64,000 nt of DNA from Drosophila miranda. Taxonomy: Eukaryota; Arthropoda; Insecta; Diptera; Drosophilidae. Below, piece by piece: positions 10,005 through 20,265 of this stretch; positions within the stretch are counted from its first letter, which is position 1, and each line of letters begins with the position of its first letter. A program made the position numbers and the translations under genes. Location: NCBI RefSeq assembly GCF_003369915.1, contig NW_022881603.1:22131515-22195514 (forward strand), in the 5' to 3' direction. The notes beneath the pieces were generated by a model that had not been told where the DNA came from, made no database searches, and saw only the letters and a list, made by a program, of their open reading frames with translations.

Positions 10005-12818
10005 TTAAATACGCTTTACTACCTTCCCTGCCTCACGTGGTCTCAACTCTCTCCTGGTGGGTGTTGGTTGAGAAACTATTTGTTCATTGTTGGTTTTGGA
10101 ATTGTCATCTACTGAACAATTGCTTTCGACATCAGGTGTTTTCGCATTAGGCGATGTATGATTGTTAGTGCTTTGGTTTCTAATTTGATCCAGGTGACGT
10201 TTTATTTCTCTGTTATTGTTCGCCAACATACAACAATACGAACGCGGGCCCAGTTGTTGTTTTACAGTTGCCTGAGTCCAGCTTGCTTTGTTAGGATTTT
10301 TGTAGTCCCTAACCATAACTTTTTGACCCTTTAAAAATTCTGTGCTTCGTCTACCTTTGTGATTTACAACATACTCAGTCTGTTTTTTATTTATTATGCT
10401 TTCGACCGTAGGTGGTTTTAACAACGAAAATCTTGTTTTTAGTGTACGACCAAAAAATAATTTAGCAGGAGATTCGCCCGTAGTACAATGAATCGTATTT
10501 CGGTAATCGATCAAAAATCTATTTAAAATTGTATTAAAATCTTGTCTTTCATTAGCCTTTATGTTTGCATATAGTGATTTCTTAACAGTCTTTACAAAAT
10601 TTTCTGCTTGACCATTAGTCGCTGGATGTCCTGGAGCAGTAAAAATGTGATTAACACCATTGTTTTTCATAAACGTTTTAAAATCATCAGAAGTAAACTG
10701 TCGTCCATTGTCACTAACTAACACGTCTGGTAAACCATATCGACAAAATACTTCTCTAAGCTTGCTGATAGTAAACAATGAAGTTATTTCCTTCGTTTTG
10801 AATACTTCTGCCCATTTTGTATAAGAATCTATAATAACCAATAAATGAAAACCTCTAATTGGTCCTGCAAAGTCTATGTGTACTCGACTCCAAGCCTTTC
10901 CTGTGGATTTCCACGGTATTAACAGACTCTTTTCTGGACTTGATTGTAGTTCCTGACAAGGAATACAATCTCGAATTAATTTCTCAATTTCAGAATCCAT
11001 GCAAGGCCACCACACATAAGAACGTGCTAACATTTTGGTTTTTACTATTCCCAAATGCGATGCATGAAATTCTGCTAAAATAGCTTGTCTCAGTTTGGTT
11101 GGAATTACTACTCTGTGTCCCCATAAGATACAATCATATTCCACTGAAAGTTCATTTGTTTTAGAGATGTAGGCAGAAAACTCGCTGCCTTTTAATCTTG
11201 TCTTCGAACCAGTGTTAATTGCCTCACAAACTTTTGATAATATTGGGTCACGTCGTGTTTCACGAGCTATTTCTTTGAAGCTAATTTTGAACACCTTTTC
11301 GGACTGTATAAAATGTATGTAATTATAGTCTTCGTTTGGTACAGCCGTTTCCCATTGAGGCATTCTTGAGAGTCCATCTGCTATATTTAAGGTCCCCTTT
11401 ATGTGTTCAACTGTATATTGAAAACCTGACAAAGTCAGTGCCCATCTTTGCATTCGTGCAGAGGCCATCAATGGAAGTCCTTTCAGGTCTCCAAATATGC
11501 TTAGTAATGGTTTGTGATCTGTTCGAAGGATGAACTTGTTTCCTAAAAGATACTGTCTTAATTTACTCACACAGAACACTATAGCCAGGGCCTCTTTCTC
11601 GATTGTACTGTAATTATGCTCGCTTTTGGATAATGCTCTTGATACAAATGCTATTGGTTTGATATCTTCATTGCATTTATGTGATAAAACACCTGAAACT
11701 GCATGACTGCTAGCATCAGTCGTTAATACTAACGGTTGATCTGGGTTGTAGTGAACTAAAACTTGTTCAGAAGTTACTTCTTTCTTTACCTCTTCATATG
11801 CACTCTGACATTCGCGTGTCCAATTAAATTTTGTATTTTTCTTTAATAATGCATATAAAGGACTCATTATCTGAGCGAAATTATTGATAAACTTTGAATA
11901 ATAATTTACCATGCCTATGAAAGCTCTAAGCTGTGATACGTTTTCCGGAGCCGGTGCAAACAATACACTCGCAACTCTATCATTGTTTTTGCTCAGTCCT
12001 ATCCTGTCAATTGAAAATCCTAGGTAACAAATTTTGGATTTAAAGAACTCACATTTCTTGTCATTTAATTTAAGTCCAACTGATTTCAGTTTTCTAAGTA
12101 CAGCTTTTAGGTTTGAAATATGTTCTTGAAGATCTCGTCCTGTAACTGTTATGTCATCTTGATAAACCACAACTCCTCGCATACCCTGAAACAACCCTTC
12201 CATTGTTTTTTGAAAAATAGCTGCTGCAGTTTTTATACCAAATGGTAAGCGTTTAACTTTCAATAGTCCAATATGTGTGCTCCAAGTACACAAATTTTGA
12301 GATTGCTCATCTAAATTTAGCTGATTGTAAGCATTTGACAGGTCAAGTTTTGAATACAGTGTACCCCCTTCAAGCGCTGCAAAAATGTCGTCTATTCGAG
12401 GTAGTGGATACTTTACGTCGACTAAAGACCGGTTTAATGTAACCTTATAGTCACCACAAATTCGTATGTCACCGTTTGGTTTTAAAATCGGTACCAAAGG
12501 TGTTGCCCATTCAGAACTAACAACTTGCTCTAAAATTCCATCATCTATGAATTTTCGTAACTGCACTTCAATCTTTTCTTTCCATGCTAATGGTACTGAC
12601 CTAGGCTTGAAAAATATTGGTTTTGCATCTTCTTTTAATAGTAACGATATCGTATTCGTAGTATATGAACCTAAACGAGGCTCAAAAACTTCAGCAAACT
12701 CCGATTTAATCTGTTCTGTAATTACAGAATTTGGTTCATTTACGTACACATTGTTCACCTGCATTAACTCAAAATTAAAAGCTCTCAAAAATGTTCTACC
12801 TAGCAAAGGTGGACTCAC
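10005..12818 (-). CDS. Gypsy-class pol polyprotein: RT, RNase H, integrase
   Basis: The frame encodes, in order: reverse transcriptase with the YQDD catalytic motif; RNase H with TDASSHAVSG, STIEKEALA and RTDHKPL; and the integrase HHCC zinc finger followed by the DDE core (HIDFAGP, VSDNGRQF, NGQAENF). A basic C-terminal tail ends GKVVKRI. The open frame of about 937 codons has no internal stop. It overlaps the gag-protease ORF and lies in the +1 frame relative to it, so no independent start is certain; expression would need frameshifting or a correction in the A8 run near 12846-12853. With protease in the gag frame, this is the usual Ty3/gypsy domain order. The reading frame looks intact, which fits a young insertion. 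Confidence 0.9.
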   Translation of the reverse strand: MSPPLLGRTFLRAFNFELMQVNNVYVNEPNSVITEQIKSEFAEVFEPRLGSYTTNTISLLLKEDAKPIFFKPRSVPLAWKEKIEVQLRKFIDDGILEQVVSSEWATPLVPILKPNGDIRICGDYKVTLNRSLVDVKYPLPRIDDIFAALEGGTLYSKLDLSNAYNQLNLDEQSQNLCTWSTHIGLLKVKRLPFGIKTAAAIFQKTMEGLFQGMRGVVVYQDDITVTGRDLQEHISNLKAVLRKLKSVGLKLNDKKCEFFKSKICYLGFSIDRIGLSKNNDRVASVLFAPAPENVSQLRAFIGMVNYYSKFINNFAQIMSPLYALLKKNTKFNWTRECQSAYEEVKKEVTSEQVLVHYNPDQPLVLTTDASSHAVSGVLSHKCNEDIKPIAFVSRALSKSEHNYSTIEKEALAIVFCVSKLRQYLLGNKFILRTDHKPLLSIFGDLKGLPLMASARMQRWALTLSGFQYTVEHIKGTLNIADGLSRMPQWETAVPNEDYNYIHFIQSEKVFKISFKEIARETRRDPILSKVCEAINTGSKTRLKGSEFSAYISKTNELSVEYDCILWGHRVVIPTKLRQAILAEFHASHLGIVKTKMLARSYVWWPCMDSEIEKLIRDCIPCQELQSSPEKSLLIPWKSTGKAWSRVHIDFAGPIRGFHLLVIIDSYTKWAEVFKTKEITSLFTISKLREVFCRYGLPDVLVSDNGRQFTSDDFKTFMKNNGVNHIFTAPGHPATNGQAENFVKTVKKSLYANIKANERQDFNTILNRFLIDYRNTIHCTTGESPAKLFFGRTLKTRFSLLKPPTVESIINKKQTEYVVNHKGRRSTEFLKGQKVMVRDYKNPNKASWTQATVKQQLGPRSYCCMLANNNREIKRHLDQIRNQSTNNHTSPNAKTPDVESNCSVDDNSKTNNEQIVSQPTPTRRELRPREAGKVVKRI

Positions 12819-14049
12819 TGCATTGGTTACAACAACAATAATTTGTTTTTTTTAGACCTCGATATTCGATCGTTGCATCGTACTCACCAATAACTTTGAT
12901 TGAATCTCCATTGTAATCTACATATGGAACTAGACATTTTCTAAGTGGTCTGCTGGTATTTAAGCTTTCGTAAAATGTTTTTGGAACCAATGTGCACGGT
13001 GCACCAGTGTCGCAAGCAATTTTCGTTATGTTTCCATCAATTTTTACAGGTAAATAATATACTCCACTAGTTGAGGTTGTATTAACGCTATAGATAGATA
13101 AGTTATAATTATCATTATCAAAATTATTATCAGAATAGGTGTCATGTTTTGTTTGAGATACATAATTTACGGATTTTTTTGATTTATTTTTACAAATGCT
13201 CGCCAAGTGACCTATTTTTCCACAGCTGTGACATTTGCATGCCTTATACTTGCAATTGTTTGAGTTATGATTTCGCCAGCCACAGTGTGTGCATGGCTGC
13301 TGCTTCTTTTCTCTGCCAGCGTCGCAGTCGTTTTCGCCGTCGCCGTCACCGTCGCTTCTGCCGCCTCTGTAACTCACGTTTCGGTTGCCCTTGAAATGAC
13401 TTCTGCCGTTGCTCTTTGCTTGATCTCTGTTCTCGCCTCTTTGCCTCTGCCATTGACTAGTCCCGTTCTTTTGATGCATGTAGTTGACGTTGTGTTCTGT
13501 CTTCCTTGTGCTGATCTTCGTCTCCATGATCATCGCCTTCTTGAGTGCATCAGCCAGAGTTAGATTTTCGTCTTCTTCACATATTCTTTCATATATAGGG
13601 TTGGGAAGGCTCATCACAAATTGGTTTAATACAAACGCTTCCAGATTTGAGCCAAATTTGCATTCCAATGCCAATTGTTTAACTCGAGCATACCACTCCG
13701 CTACAGTCTCATCTTCACTTTTTGTGGACATGTGAAATTTTTTTCTTTCTCTGAATATGAGTGTAGGTGGTGTGTAGTGTGTTTTTAAAATTTCACATAA
13801 TTCTTTGTATGCTTTTGATACGGGTGATACCGGATTGCACAAACTATGTAGTACAGTGTAAGCCGCTGTACCGATCGACTTCAACAAAACTGCCTTTTTT
13901 GTGTTTTCCTCTTTCACATTCAATTCGCACAAATGTATGTCGAATTTTTCCTTCCAAATGCAGAACGTTTCTTGGTGTGGCGAAAACTCAGCAATTGTTG
14001 CCATTTGATAGAATGTTGGTGCTTCATTTTTCGTCATGTTGCTATTCAT
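12796..14049 (-). CDS. Gypsy-class Gag with protease
   Basis: This 417-codon ORF starts at ATG 14049. The N-terminal two thirds is a capsid-like Gag. A basic Arg/Gly-rich stretch follows, then a Cys/His-rich segment and a clear CCHC knuckle (CHSCGKIGHLASIC). The retropepsin active site ACDTGAPCTLVP lies near residue 345. The frame runs into a run of eight A (minus strand) at 12853-12846 and then ends about 16 codons later. One A fewer would join it in frame to pol. This is either a homopolymer mutation or a +1 frameshift site. Gag forms the intracellular particle in which reverse transcription occurs. Confidence 0.85.
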   Translation of the reverse strand: MNSNMTKNEAPTFYQMATIAEFSPHQETFCIWKEKFDIHLCELNVKEENTKKAVLLKSIGTAAYTVLHSLCNPVSPVSKAYKELCEILKTHYTPPTLIFRERKKFHMSTKSEDETVAEWYARVKQLALECKFGSNLEAFVLNQFVMSLPNPIYERICEEDENLTLADALKKAMIMETKISTRKTEHNVNYMHQKNGTSQWQRQRGENRDQAKSNGRSHFKGNRNVSYRGGRSDGDGDGENDCDAGREKKQQPCTHCGWRNHNSNNCKYKACKCHSCGKIGHLASICKNKSKKSVNYVSQTKHDTYSDNNFDNDNYNLSIYSVNTTSTSGVYYLPVKIDGNITKIACDTGAPCTLVPKTFYESLNTSRPLRKCLVPYVDYNGDSIKVIGEYDATIEYRGLKKTNYCCCNQCSESTFAR

Positions 14050-14116
14050 ATATTATATGCACTTTTAACATGTGTATGTATATTAATACGTTTTATTTTA
14101 TGCTCGTCGCCAATTA

Positions 14117-14226
14117 TGTAGTGTATTGACACTCAGACTTAAGCACGCGTTGTCTTCAAGATTCTCTTTTATTCTATATCCCTTGGATGGTGTGACCGTA
14201 TATAGATATTAATATAATACCTAACA
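14117..14226 (-). repeat. 5' LTR of gypsy-class element
   Basis: It is identical to 9689-9798 and carries the same TATA-like and AATAAA signals. TGTTAG...CTACA ends match LTR conventions (TG...CA). Confidence 0.88.
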
Positions 14227-15073
14227 GTTTCGCTTGTGATATTATTTATTATTTTGATTGCCCGAGTTTTAAGCGTAACATAAAACACACACACACACTC
14301 TCACATTATTCATTCTGTAAATAGCCCATAGTTTAGCTCTAACTAAACCACAAGTAATTTTGTAAGTCTATCCACACCCAACACTACGATCCACGAAATG
14401 GACTTCTGTAGAGTGGGGTGGGAGTGGGTACTGTTTGGGCAGAACCCAGCCGATTAGCTGCTTGCCAAATAGCACCTAATTCTTAGCCCTCAGCCGCTTA
14501 TTTTGTTTGTTACTTATGTCTATGTCACTCATTTGTTTGTTAAAGCTTTGCGCTTGCTTGCCCTGCTAAACGCTCTCTGCCAGCTCGCTCTTCGCTATCA
14601 CCGCTTTGCGTCTGCCTACCGACGTCGGCCGAGCGAAGCTGCGCTTAGCGATCGGAGCGGCAATGTAAAGGGCAGGCAAGCCACACTTGCAATTTGGATG
14701 TCACGCATTAAAGAACATATCGTAATTTTATTTCTGCGCAGAGTTTTATTTAATTCGAAATAATTAGTCGGCCGATTGGGGATAAAAAACATTATCTCCA
14801 CAGGTACCATCGATGGATATTTTGATAATGGATAATCTACTCGTACTATTTGTTTGAAATTGAAATTTATTTGACTTATGATTAATTGGCTTTGACGAAA
14901 TCATTGGATTACAATTGGATTAAATTGAAGCCGGATGTTAATTAAATGATGCATTATTCAAAGTATATAAAAACATAAATACTATATAGATTTTATCAGT
15001 TTTTACTGGCAAAAGGATGCAGGACGCTTGTTTTTATTGGAATTGGTAAAAACAAGATCAGTAAAATGCTGTG

Positions 15074-15121
15074 TCAGGTGGAATCCTCTGAGCTATCGCT
15101 ATAGGCGGCTAGAAGGGATAG
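15074..15121 (-). pseudogene. CG8435 3'-terminal fragment, ends unit 2
   Basis: This is the antisense CG8435 C-terminal codons and TGA, joined at 15121/15122 to the lbk LRR exon of unit 3. Confidence 0.85.
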
Positions 15122-17936
15122 CGCACTTAGCTACAATCATCTGGAGATTAACTGGTCCACGTTTCGGGGTCTTCTATCGCTGCAGAGGCTTCAGCTAAAG
15201 TCAAACCAAATCCGATCGCTGCAGGACGGCGTCTTCTATGTCATGCGGAACATTGAGAGCATCGAGCTGGATCACAACCAAATCAGTTCGCTCTCCCGGC
15301 AGGGCCTTTTCAACCTGACAAAGCTGCACTACCTCTCGCTGTCGAACAACTCTATCTCCCGCATCGAGCTGGACACTTGGGAGTTTACTCAGTCTCTAGA
15401 GTCCCTCGATCTGTCGCACAACTCCATCAGCGAGTTCAAGCCGCAGCATTTGGACTGCTTGCAGCGATTGAAGCAGCTCAATTTGGCCCACAACAAACTG
15501 CAGTATCTACAGGAAAACACCTTCGATTGCGTTAAGAATCTAGAGGAATTAAATTTACGTCGCAATCGTCTGACCTGGATCATTGAGGATCAGAGTGCCG
15601 TTGCACCGTTCAAGGCCCTGCGCAAGCTGCGACGCCTCGATCTGCACGGCAATAATTTGAAACAGATCAGTGGCAAAGCCCTCAGTGGCCTTAATAACTT
15701 GGAGCTGCTGAATCTAGGCTCGAATGCTCTCGCCAGCATCCAGCCGAATGCGTTCGAGCACATGCTCCGACTGCAGAAGTTGATCTTCAAGTCCCTGAAC
15801 TTCATTTGCGACTGCGAGCTCATTTGGTTCCGCCAGTGGCTACAGAGTCACTTTGCCATGCAGGCCCCCAGTTACTGGCCACCGTGGTCTGTGGCTATCC
15901 CGAGCATCTGCTGGATCGTCAGCTGCTCACACTGACCAACTCGGAGCTGATATGTGGTGAGTAGATGCCTAAACCCAATGCCTCTTCACCCAATCCAATA
16001 ATCTAAAGCTAATATTTCCCTTGCTAAATCGCCGAAACCAAAGCTTAAACAGGAGCCGGACAATATGTTGGCCGTGAAGGGTGCCAACATCACATTGGAA
16101 TGCATTGCCAGCTCTCCCACAGCCGCCTCACTGGCGGCCGCCGATGAGCTAAAGATCAAGTGGCGCCACGACAATCAGCACATTCAGGAGCGTCCAGGGG
16201 CCCTGCACGATGGAGCCAGCACAGAGACACAAATCCATCACGACCAGAGCACCAATCAGACCAGCATCTATGGATATCTACGGCTGACCAATGTGACCTA
16301 CGAGAGTGCAGGACGCTTTCAGTGTGTGGTCTCCAATGCCTTTGGGACGACCTATGCGCAAAAGTTCAAGATATCCATAGGAAGTAAGTACCACATGCCA
16401 CATAATCGTATCGATTTCACTCACAATAATCGTAATGTTCTCTCTTTAAAAGTTCATCCCAGTTTCATGCACGTGCCTTCTAACCTCACACTGGACGCCG
16501 GCGAAACAGCCAGACTTGTGTGCTCCGCCAGTGGAGACCCTATGCCGGAGATAGCTCTGCAAAAGTTTGGGGCCACTGATTTCCCAGCGGCTACCGAGCG
16601 TCGCCTTCAAGTTATACGCGAGGAAAACGCCTTTCTCATAACCAACGCCAAGCCCAGCGACTCGGGCATTTACACGTGCACGGCGGAGAGCGCTGCTGGC
16701 GAGATCAAGGTGAACGCCACGCTGATGGTGAATGGTACATGTGGCAAAGCATCTGCTTTTGGGGCTCCTAGTGATGTTTCTTTCCCTACTATAGACAAGC
16801 CACAGCATTCCATTCCCCTGGTGCATCAGGAGGTGGTTGTCGGGCGCACGTGTGTGCTTGAGTGCCTCAGTGAGGCAGCGAACGCAGAGCTGGAGCTGGA
16901 GCATCCCCACCGCGAATGGTTTAAGGAGAACAAGCCGATCGACATCTCACCAACGACGGCGGAAGGAGAGCGCTACTACTTTACGAGCAGCAAGGAACTG
17001 CTCGTGATTCTGAACGCCCAATCGAATGATGCGGGACACTATCGCTGCGAGATTACGGACAATTCGCGCACTCTCACCCTGCAGTCGGAGCTGGTGGTGG
17101 TCAAGGAGAATCTCAATTGGGATGTTCTGCTGCTGGGTATAGTCCTGCTGACTGTGACCTGCGTCCTGGTCGATTGCTGCATCATTTGGTGCACCCTGCG
17201 CTACCAGAAGCGAAAGTTCCTGCTGAGCCTTGCTGCCGAACGGCTGGCAGCGCGCACCCACGCCAGTCAGCACTCCACTCTGGACAAGGATCAAACCCAT
17301 TTGACAACGTTGAATCGCACCATGCTGAGGCCCCACCAGTCCCAGCTTGTTCTAGATGGTATTCCTTCCCAGCAGCAGCCAGCGCAACTGCGACCGCGCA
17401 GTCTCGATCTGGGATGCGGCGATAGCCAGGGGGGGGCTCACAGTCGACTTATTGTGACCACAACGCCTTCGTATGAGCAACGCTGCCTGGAGCAGGGTCT
17501 GACGCTCAGCTATCTGCAGCAAACCGACTTAGAGGCACAGCAGGATCATCTGTCCAGCAAGGATTCGGGTACTGGCTCGGATGCGGCAGTCAAGCGCAGC
17601 CTGGAGGACTTTGCCGTGGCCATGAGCACCAGGCATAAGAATCACCCGCACACAGATGACGAAGAAGATGGAGACAATGATCTGCAATATGCTCCCACAC
17701 GAGCTCTGGGCATCTCAGAGTACCGAGTGGCCGACGCCGATCAGCAGCATTTCCTGCAAAACAACAATCACAACTACGATGGGGGCGGTGGTGCAGGTGC
17801 GGGTGGTGGTGGTGTGGCAGGTGCAGCACCTAAAGTGCTTCCACGTAAATGCAGCGCCGGTGCTGGTGCCGGTGTCAGTGGAAGTGCTGCCAGCAGTTAC
17901 AACGCCATTCAGCAGGCCACCACAGTGGACATCTAA
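15122..17936 (+). pseudogene. lbk: lambik copy 3, 5'-truncated, frameshift and lost splice acceptor
   Basis: Gene order and introns are as in copy 1 (introns about 15956-16023, 16384-16452, 16735-16794). One C of the run CCCCCC is missing near 15868, shifting the LRR C-cap frame so that it ends at 15935. The acceptor of intron 1 reads CCTTG at 16019-16023 where all other copies read CCTAG, and the following bases also differ, so normal splicing to the Ig exons should fail. In the tail, 30 nt (ten residues, DDLELYELTH region) are lost in frame near 17722. From 16065 to the TAA at 17934-17936 the Ig-TM-tail frame is open for 623 codons. These lesions are private to this copy. Confidence 0.85.
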
Positions 17937-17980
17937 GAGAAGGCTAAACCAAATTAAGAAAGCAGCAAAATATATACCAA

Positions 17981-19068
17981 AACGAGGGGAACGTTGTGAG
18001 TTGCTGCGGACACCGCAACTCTACAGTTATACCCGATACTAAGTCAGTATGGCTCTCCTCCGGCAGACGCTGCTAATATTAAACGACACGACAAAGAGTG
18101 CGTGCGAGAGAGACAGAAAATCAGTCTGAGCGTGACGTCGGGCGCTGCGTAGCCAGTGCAAATTTATTTGTTCCTTTTGGCTATAAAAATTATCTGATCT
18201 GGTCCAGATTCAGCAATCTGATAGATATGGTCGTTATCTATGATTCTGCGTTTTTAGTTTTCTCAAATGTGCAATATTGTGGATGCAACAGATTTTCGTC
18301 CCTTGTGGGGGCGGAAGGGGGTGGGGCGAAGTTCTGAGATATACGTTTTGTAGTGAGATCTAACAGAAGTGCGGATACCAAATTTGGTTACTCTAGCCTT
18401 AATAGTCGCTGAGATTTGTGGATGCCCCAGATTTTCGTCCTTTGCGGGGGCGGAAGGGGGTGTGGCGAAATTTGGACACGAAACTGTCAAGGTCCGATAT
18501 CACAGGAGTGTGGATACCAAATTTGGTTGCTCTGGCTTTTATAGGTTCTGAGATCCTTGAACTCATATTTTGCAATTGGCAAAACCGACCATGAAACCTG
18601 TGTGTTAGAGAGAGACAGAGCAAGAAAGAATGAAATTGTTTTCTTGATTCTGGCTATAATAATTATACGATCTGGTTGAGATTTTACACTCTAGAACATA
18701 TAGTCATCCTCTACGATTCTGCGTTTTTGGCTTTATCGTATCTTTAAAAATGTGGATGCCACAGATTTTCGTCCTTTGTGGGGGCGGAAGTGGGAGGGGC
18801 AAAGTTTTGAAATATTTTTGTAGCAGTGACATATCACAGAAGTCTGGATCCAAAACATCGTTGCTCTAGCTCTTATAGTCTTTGAGCACTAGGCGCTGAA
18901 GGGGACGGACAGACGGACAGACAGACATGGCTCAATCGACTCGGCTATTGATGCTGATCAAGAATATATATACTTTATGGGGTCGGAAACGATTCCTTCT
19001 GGACGTTACACACATCCACTTTTACCACAAATCTAATATACCCCAATACTCATTTTGAGTATCGGGTA
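17981..19068 (-). mobile_element. DINE-1/INE-1 element, unit 3
   Basis: This copy retains an internal segment (about 18781-18838, GGGGGCGGAAGTGGGAGGGG...) that is missing from the copies in units 1 and 2 but present in unit 4. It ends at GAGTATCGGGTA, directly followed by deleted flank. Confidence 0.85.
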
Positions 19069-20217
19069 CCGTGACCCGCCACACCCCAAAATGAACAAAG
19101 ACTGTTTAAACCGAAATTTGTAATGTTTAATCGCACTCCCATGGAGGAGAGCGAACCAGAGAGAGGAGGCCTTATCTATTGCCTATGCTATTGATTGCTA
19201 TTCTATGTATGACAGCAATAGAAACATACCAGTGTCTTCGTAATTTATGAAATAAATCATTTAAATGGATTTACTATTATACCTATTATAACTAACCCTT
19301 ATTGATAATCACCTGTATAGCCAGCCGTACCGTATGCCTAGGACATACCCATCGTGTATTTTATAATTTTGTTTCGCTTGTGATATTATTTATTATTTTG
19401 ATTGCCCGAGTTTTAAGCGTAACATAAAACACACACACACACTCTCACATTATTCATTCTGTAAATAGCCCATAGTTTAGCTCTAACTAAACCACAAGTA
19501 ATTTTGTAAGTCTATCCACACCCAACACTACGATCCACGAAATGGACTTCTGTAGAGTGGGGTGGGAGTGGGTACTGTTCGGGGCAGAACCCAGCCGATT
19601 AGCTGCTTGCCAAATAGCACCTAATTCTTAGCCCTCAGCCGCTTATTTTGTTTGTTACTTATGTCTATGTCACTCATTTTTTTTTTAAAGCTTTGCGCTT
19701 GCTTGCCCTGCTAAACGCTCTCTGCCAGCTCGCTCTTCGCTATCCCCGCTTTGCGTCTGCCTACCGACGTCGGCCGAGCGAAGCTGCGCTTAGCGAACGG
19801 AGCGGCAATGTAAAGGGCAGGCAAGCCACACTTGCAATTTGGATGTCACGCATTAAAGAACATATCGTAATTTTATTTCTGCGCAGAGTTTTATTTAATT
19901 CGAAATAATTAGTCGGCCGATTGGGATAAAAAACATTATCTCCACAGGTACCATCGATGGATATTTTGATAATGGATAATCTACTCGTACTATTTGTTTG
20001 AAATTGAAATTTATTTGACTTATGATTAATTGGCTTTGACGAAATCATTGGATTACAATTGGATTAAATTGAAGCCGGATGTTAATTAAATGATGCATTA
20101 TTCAAAGTATATAAAAACATAAATACTATATAGATTTTATCAGTTTTTACTGGCAAAAGGATGCAGGACGCTTGTTTTTATTGGAATTGGTAAAAACAAG
20201 ATCAGTAAAATGCTGTG

Positions 20218-20265
20218 TCAGGTGGAATCCTCTGAGCTATCGCTATAGGCGGCTAGAAGGGATAG
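20218..20265 (-). pseudogene. CG8435 3'-terminal fragment, ends unit 3
   Basis: This is the antisense CG8435 C-terminal codons and TGA, joined at 20265/20266 to the lbk exon of unit 4. Confidence 0.85.

Larger units (their letters stand above)
9689..14226 (-). mobile_element. Ty3/gypsy-class LTR retrotransposon with 110-bp LTRs
   Basis: The element is 4538 bp on the minus strand: 5' LTR 14117-14226, gag-protease 14049-12796, pol 12818-10005, 3' LTR 9689-9798. The two LTRs are identical over all 110 bases by eye, so insertion was recent. After the 5' LTR a primer-binding-site-like TTGGCGACGAGC occurs (about 14103-14114), and a purine tract AAGGAGAGGCG abuts the 3' LTR. There is no env. No target-site duplication is seen: flanks are TTTATAAG and GTTTCGC where other units read TTTATAATTTTGTTTCGC, so four T are missing. 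It sits only in unit 2, so it inserted after amplification. Confidence 0.9.
5497..15121 (+). repeat. Array unit 2 with gypsy-class insertion
   Basis: The unit is 9625 bp because a 4538-bp LTR retrotransposon (9689-14226) sits in the lbk/CG8435 intergenic part; without it the unit is 5087 bp. About 80 bp present in units 1, 3, 4 and 5 just upstream of the insertion (including the AATAAA of the lbk 3' flank) are missing here, near 9605. The remaining intergenic stretches 9434-9688 and 14227-15073 show no gene. Confidence 0.93.
15122..20265 (+). repeat. Array unit 3
   Basis: This unit of about 5144 bp has the same content as unit 1. A small deletion just after the DINE-1 (near 19068) removes the sequence found between the element end and the CGTGACCCGCC motif in other units. 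The intergenic part 19069-20217 holds the CA microsatellite and no supported gene. Confidence 0.93.
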
